This document shows, in pieces, positions 9,405 through 18,075 of a DNA stretch of 64,000 nt. The position numbers and the translations under genes were made by a program. The first letter of the stretch is position 1. Every line of letters begins with the position of its first letter. The notes beneath the pieces are model-generated. The model saw only the letters and a list, made by a program, of their open reading frames with translations, was not told where the DNA came from and did no database searches. The DNA is taken from contig CATOTB010000006.1 in the NCBI GenBank assembly GCA_951812945.1, forward strand, positions 1 through 64,000. Direction: 5' to 3'. This stretch comes from Candidatus Dadabacteria bacterium (GTDB lineage: Bacteria; Desulfobacterota_D; UBA1144; Nemesobacterales; Nemesobacteraceae).

Positions 9405-10937
9405 ATGCGGGAAAAAGTTCTAGTTCTTGATTTCGGTTCCCAGTATACGCAACTGATCGCCAGGCGCACGAGAGAACTCGGGGTCTACTCCGAGATAAAA
9501 CCCTACAACACTACAGCGGATGAAATAAGCAAAGAGCCGCCAGGGGCGATAATACTTTCCGGAGGGCCCTCAAGCGTCTGGGAGGACGGTTCTCCAAGAG
9601 TGGAAGGGGAAATACTGTCTTTGGGAATACCGGTTCTGGGTATCTGTTACGGGCTTCAGGTGCTTGTTTTTCAGCTCGGGGGAGAAGTTGAGCACTCTCG
9701 GAAAAGGGAATACGGTCCAGCAGATTTAAACTTGCTGACGGAGGATCCGCTTTTCTCCGGCGTGGCGAAGACTTCGGGCGTCTGGATGTCTCACGGCGAC
9801 AGGGTCTTGAGAGTGCCGGAGGGATTCGCGGCGATAGCCGATACCGAGAACACTGAGTGCGCGGCGGTGAGAAACGCAAGCGGAAGCATCTACGGGGTAC
9901 AGTTCCACCCGGAAGTCGTGCATACGGAATTCGGAACCCGGATACTTTCCAATTTTCTTTTCCAGGTGGCGGGTCTCGGCGGAAACTGGACTGCAGGATC
10001 CTTCATAGAGCATTCGATACACGAGATAAGAGAAAGAGTCGGGGACGGCAAGATCATATGCGGGCTCTCGGGAGGAGTAGACTCCTCGGTTGCGGCAGCC
10101 CTTATTAACGAAGCGGTGGGCCGCAGGCTTCACTGTATTTTTGTTGACACGGGGTGTATGAGGCTTGATGAGGCGGAGGAGGTCTGCGACGCTTTTTCTG
10201 GGTTTGAGATGAACTTCATCCACGTCGATGCCTCTGAGAGGTTCCTCTCTTGTCTTGAGGGCGTTGAGGACCCAGAGACGAAAAGAAAGATGATGGGCGA
10301 GCAGTTCGTGAGGGTGTTTGAAGAGGAGGCCGAGAAGATATCAGGTGTCCGTTTTCTTGCCCAGGGAACCCTCTATCCTGACGTGATCGAGAGCGTGAGC
10401 GTAAAGGGACCTTCGGCCGTGATAAAGTCCCACCATAACGTCGGGGGACTTCCGGAAAAAATGAATCTTGAGATAGTCGAACCTCTTCGGGAACTTTTTA
10501 AAGACGAGGTGAGAAGTGTTGGAGAGAAACTGGGGCTTCCTTCCTCTCTCATAGGCCGCCACCCCTTTCCCGGTCCCGGTCTTGCGATCAGGATAATGGG
10601 AGAAGTCACGCGCGAGAGACTTTCCATACTTAGACATGCCGACAGCATTTTTATCGACGAGCTTAAAAAATCGGGCGCCTACGATGAGATATGGCAGGCT
10701 TTCTGCGTTTTTATCCCCGTGAAAACAGTGGGAGTTATGGGTGATGAGCGAACCTATGAAAACGTCTGTGCGCTGAGAGCCGTGAGCAGTACGGACGGCA
10801 TGACCGCTGACTGGTCGAAGATGTCCTATGATCTGCTCGGGAAAATTTCGGTAAGGATAATAAACGAGGTAAAGGGGATAAACCGGGTGGTGTACGATAT
10901 ATCCACAAAGCCTCCCGGCACCATAGAGTGGCAGTGA
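9405..10937 (+). CDS. guaA: GMP synthase (glutamine-hydrolysing)
   Basis: Converts XMP to GMP using glutamine and ATP. 510 residues, normal for the two-domain bacterial enzyme. The N-terminal class I glutamine amidotransferase shows the nucleophile Cys in GICYGLQ and the His/Glu pair in [10 protein letters not shown]. The ATP pyrophosphatase P-loop is [13 protein letters not shown], and the C-terminal dimerisation domain ends with the conserved KPPGTIEWQ. The ATG has GGGAGAG upstream. It follows guaB and completes the guanine branch. Confidence 0.97.
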   Translation: MREKVLVLDFGSQYTQLIARRTRELGVYSEIKPYNTTADEISKEPPGAIILSGGPSSVWEDGSPRVEGEILSLGIPVLGICYGLQVLVFQLGGEVEHSRKREYGPADLNLLTEDPLFSGVAKTSGVWMSHGDRVLRVPEGFAAIADTENTECAAVRNASGSIYGVQFHPEVVHTEFGTRILSNFLFQVAGLGGNWTAGSFIEHSIHEIRERVGDGKIICGLSGGVDSSVAAALINEAVGRRLHCIFVDTGCMRLDEAEEVCDAFSGFEMNFIHVDASERFLSCLEGVEDPETKRKMMGEQFVRVFEEEAEKISGVRFLAQGTLYPDVIESVSVKGPSAVIKSHHNVGGLPEKMNLEIVEPLRELFKDEVRSVGEKLGLPSSLIGRHPFPGPGLAIRIMGEVTRERLSILRHADSIFIDELKKSGAYDEIWQAFCVFIPVKTVGVMGDERTYENVCALRAVSSTDGMTADWSKMSYDLLGKISVRIINEVKGINRVVYDISTKPPGTIEWQ

Positions 10938-10940
10938 AGT

Positions 10941-11153
10941 TCAGCTGACTCTCTTTTTGAATATGGCGAATTCACCCGTAATGGTGGCAAGTTCCCAGCC
11001 TTCTTCGCCAAGCGAGACCAAAGAATCTTCAAGGCTTCCCCTGCTGCTTTCCCTTCGCGAATCAGCCTCTTCCTTGTAGACGGCTATATCATGGTCCTGA
11101 GGCCTTTTAACGAGCACGTCGGTTGAGACTACCTTGTATTCCCAGCGTTGCAT
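10941..11153 (-). CDS. DUF4177-like small protein
   Basis: 70 residues with the DUF4177 pattern: WEYKVVSTDV at the start, a variable charged loop, then LVSLGEEGWELATI and a final FKKR strand. Function of the family is unknown. Its ATG overlaps the stop of the preceding small gene by one base (TAATG), so translation is probably coupled. It converges on guaA, with only three bases between the stop codons. Confidence 0.7.
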   Translation of the reverse strand: MQRWEYKVVSTDVLVKRPQDHDIAVYKEEADSRRESSRGSLEDSLVSLGEEGWELATITGEFAIFKKRVS

Positions 11154-11326
11154 TACTCTTCTTGCTCTCCGGTTTCCTCTTCTTCGTCTACGATAAGGAA
11201 CGTTGCCTTATCACTTACGTCAGGCAGGGATTTTATGTGTTTTTCGTAATTCTTCTGCGTGGTCAGGCCTTCCTTTATATATCTCTTGTAGACCCTCACA
11301 TCAAAAAATTCTTCATTATCCTGCAT
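11153..11326 (-). CDS. small acidic hypothetical protein
   Basis: 57 residues, MQDNEEFFDVRVYK to a strongly acidic tail (DEEEETGEQEE). The frame is open further upstream, but the ATG at 11326 is the better start because GGGAGGA lies just before it. It is followed directly by the DUF4177-like gene with a one-base overlap, so the two form a small operon. No family recognised; it has no signal peptide or membrane helix. Confidence 0.6.
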   Translation of the reverse strand: MQDNEEFFDVRVYKRYIKEGLTTQKNYEKHIKSLPDVSDKATFLIVDEEEETGEQEE

Positions 11327-11399
11327 TATCCATCCTCCCAAAAAAGAAAATTGTAACCACGGGCAAGTTTTTTTCAAAGGCAAGGACTTTCGGCGGGTA

Positions 11400-12326
11400 T
11401 TAACCTCTTCCCTGCAAAAACCAGTTCCATGTTCTGAAAAGCCCTTCGCGCAAAGCTATCTGCGCACTCCATCCGAGATTCTCTGCCGCCAGTGAGCAGT
11501 CAAGACTTATTCTTCTTACCTCCCCGGGGCGCTCTTTTTCATGGACGGTTTCAAATCCGATTTTTGTTACTTCCCCGAGAATGCGCGCTATGTCGTTTAC
11601 GGAGCTTTCAACTGAAGTTCCTATGTTGAAAGTGCCTTCTTCTTTTAGACTGGCGGCTAGCAGGTTCGCCCGGGAGACGTCAGAGACGTGCACGTAATCC
11701 CTCGTTTGTTCTCCGTCTCCGAATATGAGGCAGGTCTTTCCTTTGATTATGTTCTCGCAGAAAATCCCTATCACTCCGGCTTCTCCCTCGGGGTTCTGTC
11801 TTTCTCCGTACACGTTTGCGTATCTTAGAATCACGTGTCCGAAACCGTGGTTCTTCGAGTGATACCTTACGTAATTTTCCGTGGCGAGCTTCGAGATGCC
11901 ATATGGGGAGAGGGGAAGGGCTGGGGTAGACTCGTCTGCGGGAAGTTTGTCCGGTTCGCCGTAAAGGGCGCCTCCGGTGGATGAGAAAATAAACTTCTCG
12001 GTTCTGTATTCTGCGCAGAGTCTTAGAACGTTAAGGGAACCGCCTATGTTAACATCGGCGTCAAAACTAGGATCTTCAACTGAATCTCTTACGTTTATCT
12101 GCGCTGCGTGGTGGTTGACAACCTCGGGGCGGAACTGACGAAACGCTTTTTCGAGTTCAATGAAATCCCTTACGTCGCACTCAATGAATTCAGCTTCGGG
12201 CGGGATGTTATCTTCAGATCCCGTGGAGAGGTTGTCGATCACGAGAACCTCATGGCCCTCGGAAATATACGCTTCGCATACCCAAGAGCCTATGAAACCC
12301 GCTCCGCCTGTGACTATTATTCTCAC
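11400..12326 (-). CDS. NAD-dependent sugar-nucleotide epimerase (UDP-glucose 4-epimerase type)
   Basis: An extended short-chain dehydrogenase that probably epimerises a UDP-sugar for polysaccharide or lipopolysaccharide synthesis. The Rossmann motif VTGGAGFIGSWV is at the N-terminus, the catalytic YGISK (Tyr-x-x-x-Lys) lies near residue 150 after FSSTGGALYG, and the substrate region RYANVYGERQNP follows. About 308 residues from the preferred GTG at 12326, which has AAGGAG just upstream; an ATG at 12380 is possible but lies close to a terminator hairpin. The exact sugar cannot be read from sequence. Confidence 0.85.
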   Translation of the reverse strand: MRIIVTGGAGFIGSWVCEAYISEGHEVLVIDNLSTGSEDNIPPEAEFIECDVRDFIELEKAFRQFRPEVVNHHAAQINVRDSVEDPSFDADVNIGGSLNVLRLCAEYRTEKFIFSSTGGALYGEPDKLPADESTPALPLSPYGISKLATENYVRYHSKNHGFGHVILRYANVYGERQNPEGEAGVIGIFCENIIKGKTCLIFGDGEQTRDYVHVSDVSRANLLAASLKEEGTFNIGTSVESSVNDIARILGEVTKIGFETVHEKERPGEVRRISLDCSLAAENLGWSAQIALREGLFRTWNWFLQGRG

Positions 12327-12385
12327 TTTTTCTCCTTCCGGACGCGGTGAAATAATAGTTTTCCTCTGGGATTTTGTCAAAAAGC

Positions 12386-12402
12386 GGGCTCGATACGAGC
12401 CC
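12386..12402 (-). terminator. perfect 7-bp hairpin with T-run (minus strand)
   Basis: GGGCTCG-ATA-CGAGCCC, a perfect stem with a three-base loop; read on the minus strand it is followed by GCTTTTTG. It is the second of two hairpins between the lipoprotein gene and the epimerase, so it is either a back-up terminator or sits in the epimerase leader. Confidence 0.6.
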
Positions 12403-12430
12403 TGGGTTAGTTTAAATCATTCGGCGGACA

Positions 12431-12472
12431 AAAAAACGGGCATGCAGGGTTTGTTGTTAACCTGATGCCCGT
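12431..12472 (-). terminator. rho-independent terminator after the lipoprotein gene
   Basis: ACGGGCAT and ATGCCCGT pair perfectly, and CAGG/CCTG extend the stem past one bulged G. On the minus strand the stem is followed by a run of six or more T (the A run at 12431-12436 on the plus strand). It lies about 37 bases after the stop of the gene ending at 12509. Confidence 0.85.
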
Positions 12473-12508
12473 TTCTGAATTATGCTCCGGTGTTTCGTTA
12501 CATCTCCA

Positions 12509-13243
12509 TTATTGTGGACGTTTCATGGGAGACAGCACGCCGTCAGCATCCAAGAGATCATGACAATTCCTAAGAGAACCGTCAGCGTCTGTCAGATATT
12601 TTTCCAATGCGGAATGCACATTGTCTCCACCCATTTCACCACAGTCGCCCTCTCCTATGTCCTCTAACTCAGGAGTCCCATCTGGTACCATCACATATGG
12701 ACAAATTACCACAGGTTGGTAGTCTGTGGCGTCATCGGCGCGACGGTAAGCATAGCCAGCCCAGTAACCGGTATATATCGTGTCTGCCTCGATATCATCG
12801 TCGGTTTTTGCGACAAGAAAATATGCTCCAGGCCTGTCAAAAGTTCCATCCGTATCACTTACGTAATAGGTTGAAATAGTTTCGGCATTCGTATCGCTTT
12901 CGTCTACCTTTACTCCTACCTGTACAAAAGTTGCAGTTCCGAAAGCAACACCACTTGCGGTGACCCTGACGTTCGGTTCACTGAGATTTCCGGCTTCTTG
13001 CTCGCGCAGGTCGACCTCTTCATTTGTACAATCTACTGTACCGTCTGCATTAACGCTGCTATAGAATCCTCTCATCTTTACCGGTTCCACCTGCGTTTCA
13101 TCATCGTCATCCCAAAACTCAAGATCACAAGAAGAAAGTGCTAGCAACCCGGTAAGGCAGAACGCCACCGAAAGAGCAAGTATTCCAAAACCGCGTAACC
13201 CTCTGATACGGCGCCACGCGGGATTATTGTATGATTTCTCCAT
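12509..13243 (-). CDS. putative lipoprotein
   Basis: 244 residues. A basic N-terminus and hydrophobic segment end in a lipobox, LALSSC (Cys at about residue 39), so the protein is probably lipid-anchored; Asp at +2 may keep it in the inner membrane by the E. coli rule, which need not hold here. The mature part begins with an acidic WDDDDE stretch and contains no motif I recognise. A strong Shine-Dalgarno (AAAGGAGG) precedes the ATG at 13243, and a terminator follows, so it is likely a single-gene transcript. Confidence 0.7.
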   Translation of the reverse strand: MEKSYNNPAWRRIRGLRGFGILALSVAFCLTGLLALSSCDLEFWDDDDETQVEPVKMRGFYSSVNADGTVDCTNEEVDLREQEAGNLSEPNVRVTASGVAFGTATFVQVGVKVDESDTNAETISTYYVSDTDGTFDRPGAYFLVAKTDDDIEADTIYTGYWAGYAYRRADDATDYQPVVICPYVMVPDGTPELEDIGEGDCGEMGGDNVHSALEKYLTDADGSLRNCHDLLDADGVLSPMKRPQ

Positions 13244-13679
13244 CTCTTAAAACCTCCTTTTATTATAGTGCTTTTAGAATTCTGACATGACCAGATTCCT
13301 CTCTCCCATTATCAAAGAATCCAGTTCCTCAGTTTACTTTTCAATTTAATAATAGCCCGTCGTTATTGTCAAGAACATTGGCAATCAAATTTAAAAAATA
13401 ATTTCAGGGTGATAGGAAACGGTCCTTCCTAATAAAGTTCTGCCGGACCGGGGAAGAATCCTTTGAAGTGAAGTAGGGTTTTTAACCATGTCCTGTTTCC
13501 ATGAATTTGAGGTAAAAAAGGGTATCAGCTTAGAGGGGAGCGCTTCGGTTTATCCTGTTTTTAAGTTATACTCCCCCCGAAACCGGTTTTTCTCCGTCGG
13601 AATAAAGGCATCTATCGTTCCAGAAATTCTTGAGCCTTTCATCAAATGGCCAGATCGTAAAAACCGGGCTTGATTCGCT
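13244..13679. other. intergenic region, mostly non-coding
   Basis: 436 bases between divergent genes. It is AT-rich around 13330-13400, where promoters for both sides could lie. A 6-base inverted repeat (CGGTCC 13420-13425 / GGACCG 13445-13450) is present but has no T-run. A 61-codon ORF at 13488-13673 has no clear ribosome site and no recognisable content, so I do not call it. Confidence 0.5.
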
Positions 13680-14456
13680 ATGCTTCTCGCAATTGACGTC
13701 GGCAACACCAGCATAATGGTCGGAATATTTTCAGGAGAGGACCTCGTACACAGTTTCAGGGTCGATACTGACAGAACCAAAAGCCCTGACGATTACGGGA
13801 TTATCCTCTTCGGGAAAATGGACGAGAAAGACATATCTCCCTCTTCGTTCAGTGGAGCCATACTCTCCTGCGTGGTTACCGAAATGCAGGAGGGGGTGGC
13901 TAAACTGGTAGAGAAATATTTCGGCCATCAACCTATAATCGTGGGTCCGGAGACAAGAACGGGAATGCCGACCCGGATTTATAATCCCGAAGAACTCGGA
14001 GCTGACAGGATAGCAAACGCCGTTTCGGCTTACCACCGCTTCGGTGGAAGTGTTATAGTGGTCGATCTCGGGACGGCAACTACTTTTGACTGTGTTTCCG
14101 AAAAAGGAGAATATCTGGGCGGAGCTATAGTTCCGGGGATCGAGCTTTCCACAGTCGCGCTTTACCATGGAACCTCCAAGCTTCCGAAAGTCGATCCCGA
14201 AAAACCCGAGCAGGCAATCGGCAAAGACACCGTCGAGTGCATACAGTCAGGGCTGTTTTACGGTTACGCCTCGATGATTGACGGGCTTTGCGCAAAGCTC
14301 AAGGAGGAGATGAGATCTTCACCCGAGATCGTAATCACAGGAGGTTTCGCCGACTCGATATCTGAGGAGTGCACCTGCGCGACACGGGTTGACAAGGATC
14401 TTGCTCTCCACGGCCTGAGACTTCTCTATGAACTCAACTCTCAGATACTCTGTTAG
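13680..14456 (+). CDS. coaX: type III pantothenate kinase
   Basis: Phosphorylates pantothenate with ATP, the first step of coenzyme A synthesis; type III enzymes belong to the ASKHA fold and resist feedback by CoA. 258 residues. The phosphate-binding DVGNTSIMVGIF lies at the N-terminus, with GADRIANAVSA and DLGTATTFD in the middle and the adenosine loop ITGGFA near the C-terminus, all intact. The 3' end overlaps the next ORF by 29 bases. Confidence 0.95.
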   Translation: MLLAIDVGNTSIMVGIFSGEDLVHSFRVDTDRTKSPDDYGIILFGKMDEKDISPSSFSGAILSCVVTEMQEGVAKLVEKYFGHQPIIVGPETRTGMPTRIYNPEELGADRIANAVSAYHRFGGSVIVVDLGTATTFDCVSEKGEYLGGAIVPGIELSTVALYHGTSKLPKVDPEKPEQAIGKDTVECIQSGLFYGYASMIDGLCAKLKEEMRSSPEIVITGGFADSISEECTCATRVDKDLALHGLRLLYELNSQILC

Positions 14457-14820
14457 GAAAATAGTCTCGGAAACCACCTGTTTCGTACTTTCTCTTGAAT
14501 TCACGGACGGCCGTCGCCACTGGGTTTTTCCAAACGCCGGATGGATGGATAAAAGGCAGAAGGCTATCGGGATCGAGTTTGAAGAAATCGACCTGTGGGC
14601 TTTTCTCCGCGGACAGTCCCACTCGGCTAAAGCCGATTTTTCTGTTTCCGGGAGGTACGTTTCGGGGCGTGAAGGCTCCTCCAAGCTCTCTTTTTGTCTC
14701 GATGATTCGTTATTTCTCCAGGGGAATTACGTTTTACTTTCTCCAAGCTGGGGGCGTCACTCAAAAAGAAAGATGTGGCTTCTAATCCCCGCTTCGGGGA
14801 GGGAGCGCGGTCGGCAGTAA
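14428..14820 (+). CDS. hypothetical protein, weakly like the LigD phosphoesterase domain
   Basis: 130 residues, overlapping the end of coaX by 29 bases in another frame. The order FVLSLEFTDGRRHWVFPNAG, an acidic segment, DSLFLQGNYVLLS and finally KMWLLIPA resembles the small 3'-phosphoesterase domain of bacterial LigD (DNA polymerase/ligase N-terminal domain). The histidines and Asp that bind the metal in active LigD domains are not evident, so it may be an inactive relative. The similarity is by eye only. It converges on the large fusion gene, leaving four bases between them. Confidence 0.45.
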   Translation: MNSTLRYSVRKIVSETTCFVLSLEFTDGRRHWVFPNAGWMDKRQKAIGIEFEEIDLWAFLRGQSHSAKADFSVSGRYVSGREGSSKLSFCLDDSLFLQGNYVLLSPSWGRHSKRKMWLLIPASGRERGRQ

Positions 14821-14824
14821 CGGA

Positions 14825-17557
14825 TTATTTGAGGCCGAGGTCAGTGGATATTCGCGTATGGTTTCCTGTTTCCGGGAGAATTTCAACCCGCTTTTCTGAT
14901 TCCTGGGGTTTCGGATCATAAAAAATTTCCTTCTCGTTTGCCAAAAACAGATCTTTCCACAACGCGTATCCCTTTCTGTTCATGTGAAGACCGTCTTCGG
15001 TGAACAGTTCTTCTCTTATATCTCCGTTCTCATTTAGCATGTAGTCGTAGATGTTTAGGTAAAAGGCGTTTGGCTCTCTTGACAGGAACTGTCTTACTAG
15101 ATCGTTTGACGCTTTGATTCTGTCAATAAAATGGACCCTTACGGGACTCGGTTTTATGGAAACGAACGTCATTTTTGTGTGAGGATAGGATTCTCTGAAG
15201 CGGTGGTAAAAATCCAGAAAGAAATTCAGTACCTGCTTTGGAATGCAGCCGTCCCCTATATCGTTATCGCCCGCGTAGAAAACCAGGGATTTAACGTCAC
15301 CCGGTTTTATAAGCCGCTCGAAATAGTGGAGGCAGTAGGCGATTCTGGCGCCTCCGAAACCAAGATTCACAATGTTGTATTCTGGGAAATCCCTTGCCAT
15401 GCCTCTCCAGAGGCGGAAACTTGAGCTGCCGTAAAATACCGTCGCGTCATTCTTTTTCCCGACATGGCGTCTTTCAATTATCCTCACGTCCTGTTCGAAC
15501 AGGTTTTTATCGATTGCCGGGAAGTCTTTTTCAACCTGCTCAAAGGTTTTTAGGTTGATCTTTGAGGATTCCACCCGCCTTGCAAGTCCCGCCGCCTCTT
15601 CCACATATCTTCTGTACTCGTTTCCGTATTCCCGGATGAACTCAAAGAGCTTGTCTTTGTTTTCCTCGGGATTCTTTACGTAGTCGGATATCCTGAATGG
15701 CTTTTTTATCACCAGAGAAAACACGTTCTGGTTTATTCTTTTATCAAAATTCGCCACCGCAACGGGAACGATATATGGCTCGGGCGAGATGGACGCGGCC
15801 AGAAGAAAAGCGCCGAGTTTGAACGGACCGGGAGACTCCTCTGTCGTCATGCTGGTTCCCTCAGGACTTATTACTATGTTAAATCCTTTTCTTAGGTGCT
15901 CTTTGGCCGTTTCATAGAACCTTTTCCGCCACGCTTTTCTCCGCTCGGGGGTTTCCTGCGAAAGATCGGATTCGTCGGTGTAAACGTTTATATGACCGAG
16001 TCTTTCGTAGTAGTACTCATGTCCGTATTCCTCCGCTCTTGGAACGCGTATGACGCGGATCCCGGCTTCGCCGTACTTGGCGTAGAGAACCATTGAGCTT
16101 ATGAAGTGGGAATCAAGCGTAATCTGAAAATGGTTGGGGAGGGTGTTGTAGGGATGATTAAGCAGATGATTGTATATGAAGATGTGCCCGGGTTCGTCGG
16201 GCAAATTCTCCCAGCCTTCGATTACGTAAGGGGTGCTATTGAAAACTCCCGCGAACTGCTTGGCCGCCATGGTTCTTATTTCGCTTGGAGAAAGCGACTT
16301 GGGTGCGGCGGTCACGGACTGATAGACGTTTTTTAGTCCCTCGAAAAAGTTGTATTCCTTGTAGATCTTTCCGAGAATATCGAGACTGAGACGGGACAGT
16401 TCCCTCTCAAGGCTTTCGCCTTCTTTTTCCAGTCTGAACAGAAGCCGGAAAGCGTCATCAAGGGTAAGCGGGCTGTTTAGCAGATGGGGAAGTTTATGAA
16501 TGGGGGAGGTTACGCTTAACTGCATAGAGTTCTGCTCGATAAGGTTGCTTATGGCCAGTATTTCGCGTTCGTATCTCTGTGATATGAGTCCCGCGCGGGC
16601 GTTTCGAAGCCGGATTGACACCAGCCACAGTAGCCTTCTGGCAAGAGCCAGTGCCGAGGAAGGATCCTGATAGAGAATCTTATGAAGGTTGCGGGCGCTT
16701 ATGTGATAGATGACCGAATTTCTGCTCGCAACGCCGGTAACGTCGTTTGATCCGGCTGGAGCGGCGCCCATCCAGCCGACCATATATCCCGGGAGGTTGA
16801 TCAGGTGAAGCGCGACGGAATCCTCGATTCCGCCCTGCGAACCGTCGGGGGAGAAGCATAGCACCGCCTTTCCGTAAGCCAGTATGTCTATTCCTCTCGA
16901 GGTATCCCCTTGGCTGAATATGGGTTCGTTGTTTAGATAGTATTTTTTCTGGGTCGCTTTTGCCAACTGGCGCAGTGTCTTGTCGGGAAAAACCTCGAAG
17001 AAGGGGGATTGCCTCAGGAGTGCAAGAGGGTTGGGTACGGATATGTATTTTCCTTCCTGGGAAAAACCGCCCGTTTTTCCCGCCTCGATGTCCCAGTTGA
17101 CGTTGTTGTATTCCGCAAGCTCGGCTCTAACATGCTTTAGAAGGTTTATGCTTTTGCCGAGAACGAAAAGCAGGAATTCGCGTCCCAGAAGGGGTTCCTG
17201 GTCAAAGAATCTTTCAAGATTCTGGTGACTCCACTTTAGCAGGACGCAGGGCCTCTCGCATGTGATCGTTGTGTAGTAGCGTTTGGGAGAGCGGAAGCCT
17301 GACCAGCCTACGGGAGTGAATTTTTCGTCGCTCTTGCCCACCGAGAATTCATTGGTTCTGTCTTCGACGCTGATTGAAAAATTCACCAGACCTTCTATAA
17401 GGAAGTAGAAAGAATGGCTCGGTTCGAACTGTTTGGTGAGGACGTAGCGTTCGGGAACTTCTATCAGTTCGCCGATTTTAAGCAGGAAATCGGTTTTGTC
17501 TTTCTCGAAATTCGAAACGAATGGAAGTTCGTTGAATATCTCTGTTTTTTCCCACAT
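14825..17557 (-). CDS. CNB domains + glycerolipid acyltransferase + SGNH hydrolase fusion
   Basis: 910 residues with at least three parts. Residues 25-150 and 185-320 look like two cyclic-nucleotide-binding (Crp-type) domains. Residues about 440-650 resemble a PlsC-type acyltransferase: YNHLLNHPYN near 466 and SPEGTS near 567; the usual HX4D is not exact, so activity is uncertain. Residues about 705-890 form a GDSL/SGNH hydrolase: block I GSSSFRLW (711), block II NLGFGG, block III GDND, block V DGLHMN (857) with Asp and His. It lacks a signal peptide, so it would act on lipids from the cytoplasmic side, perhaps gated by a nucleotide. The ATG at 17557 is the only obvious start. Confidence 0.75.
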   Translation of the reverse strand: MWEKTEIFNELPFVSNFEKDKTDFLLKIGELIEVPERYVLTKQFEPSHSFYFLIEGLVNFSISVEDRTNEFSVGKSDEKFTPVGWSGFRSPKRYYTTITCERPCVLLKWSHQNLERFFDQEPLLGREFLLFVLGKSINLLKHVRAELAEYNNVNWDIEAGKTGGFSQEGKYISVPNPLALLRQSPFFEVFPDKTLRQLAKATQKKYYLNNEPIFSQGDTSRGIDILAYGKAVLCFSPDGSQGGIEDSVALHLINLPGYMVGWMGAAPAGSNDVTGVASRNSVIYHISARNLHKILYQDPSSALALARRLLWLVSIRLRNARAGLISQRYEREILAISNLIEQNSMQLSVTSPIHKLPHLLNSPLTLDDAFRLLFRLEKEGESLERELSRLSLDILGKIYKEYNFFEGLKNVYQSVTAAPKSLSPSEIRTMAAKQFAGVFNSTPYVIEGWENLPDEPGHIFIYNHLLNHPYNTLPNHFQITLDSHFISSMVLYAKYGEAGIRVIRVPRAEEYGHEYYYERLGHINVYTDESDLSQETPERRKAWRKRFYETAKEHLRKGFNIVISPEGTSMTTEESPGPFKLGAFLLAASISPEPYIVPVAVANFDKRINQNVFSLVIKKPFRISDYVKNPEENKDKLFEFIREYGNEYRRYVEEAAGLARRVESSKINLKTFEQVEKDFPAIDKNLFEQDVRIIERRHVGKKNDATVFYGSSSFRLWRGMARDFPEYNIVNLGFGGARIAYCLHYFERLIKPGDVKSLVFYAGDNDIGDGCIPKQVLNFFLDFYHRFRESYPHTKMTFVSIKPSPVRVHFIDRIKASNDLVRQFLSREPNAFYLNIYDYMLNENGDIREELFTEDGLHMNRKGYALWKDLFLANEKEIFYDPKPQESEKRVEILPETGNHTRISTDLGLK

Positions 17558-17711
17558 GAAAATAAATCATACCTTTTTTGTCGCCATAATATACTTGTCA
17601 TCCGAAGCCGTGTAACTATTCAGATAGGACGCAGGATTTTTCGCAATTCCGTTGAAAATAATTTATGCTGTTTGGAAAATTTCCAGACCATTTTTTTCAA
17701 GGAGCTTCAAG

Positions 17712-18014
17712 GTGATAAAACATATAGTAATGTGGAAACTAAAGGATTCACACGAAGGAATGAGTAAGGATGAATGTATAGCCAAGATCAAGCAGGAACT
17801 AGAGGGGCTAAAAAGCGCCATTCCGGAGATAAAGACAATGGAGCTTGGCAAGAATTTTAACGAGCTTCCCGTTTCGTTCGATGTTGCTCTTTATTCCGAG
17901 TTTGAATCCATGGAAGATCTCGAAATCTACCAGAAACACCCCGAGCACGTGAAGGTCGCCCAGTTCATCCGGCAGATAAGAACGGATGTGGCTCTTGCCG
18001 ACTACGAAACGTAG
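17712..18014 (+). CDS. Dabb-family (stress-responsive A/B barrel) protein
   Basis: About 100 residues from GTG at 17712, chosen because GGAG lies seven bases before it and the family begins exactly at IKHIVMWKLKD. The Dabb domain is a dimeric ferredoxin-like barrel; here it shows the HIVMWK first strand, FDVALYSEFESMEDLEIYQKHPEHV and a final strand with RTDVALADYE. The domain occurs in small stress proteins and in some cyclases; no specific role can be assigned. It is divergent from the big acyltransferase fusion and converges on hipA. Confidence 0.8.
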   Translation: MIKHIVMWKLKDSHEGMSKDECIAKIKQELEGLKSAIPEIKTMELGKNFNELPVSFDVALYSEFESMEDLEIYQKHPEHVKVAQFIRQIRTDVALADYET

Positions 18015-18075
18015 TTTTTAGCCTTTGCTCAAACGGAACTTTTCGGGTTGTTGTCTTGATGAGTCCGTTTTTGAT

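Noticed and set aside
13420-13450. CGGTCC/GGACCG inverted repeat as a terminator
   Set aside because: Six-base arms with a 19-base loop and no T-run.
13488-13673. A 61-codon ORF before coaX
   Set aside because: No ribosome site, no family resemblance and no overlap signal; probably chance.
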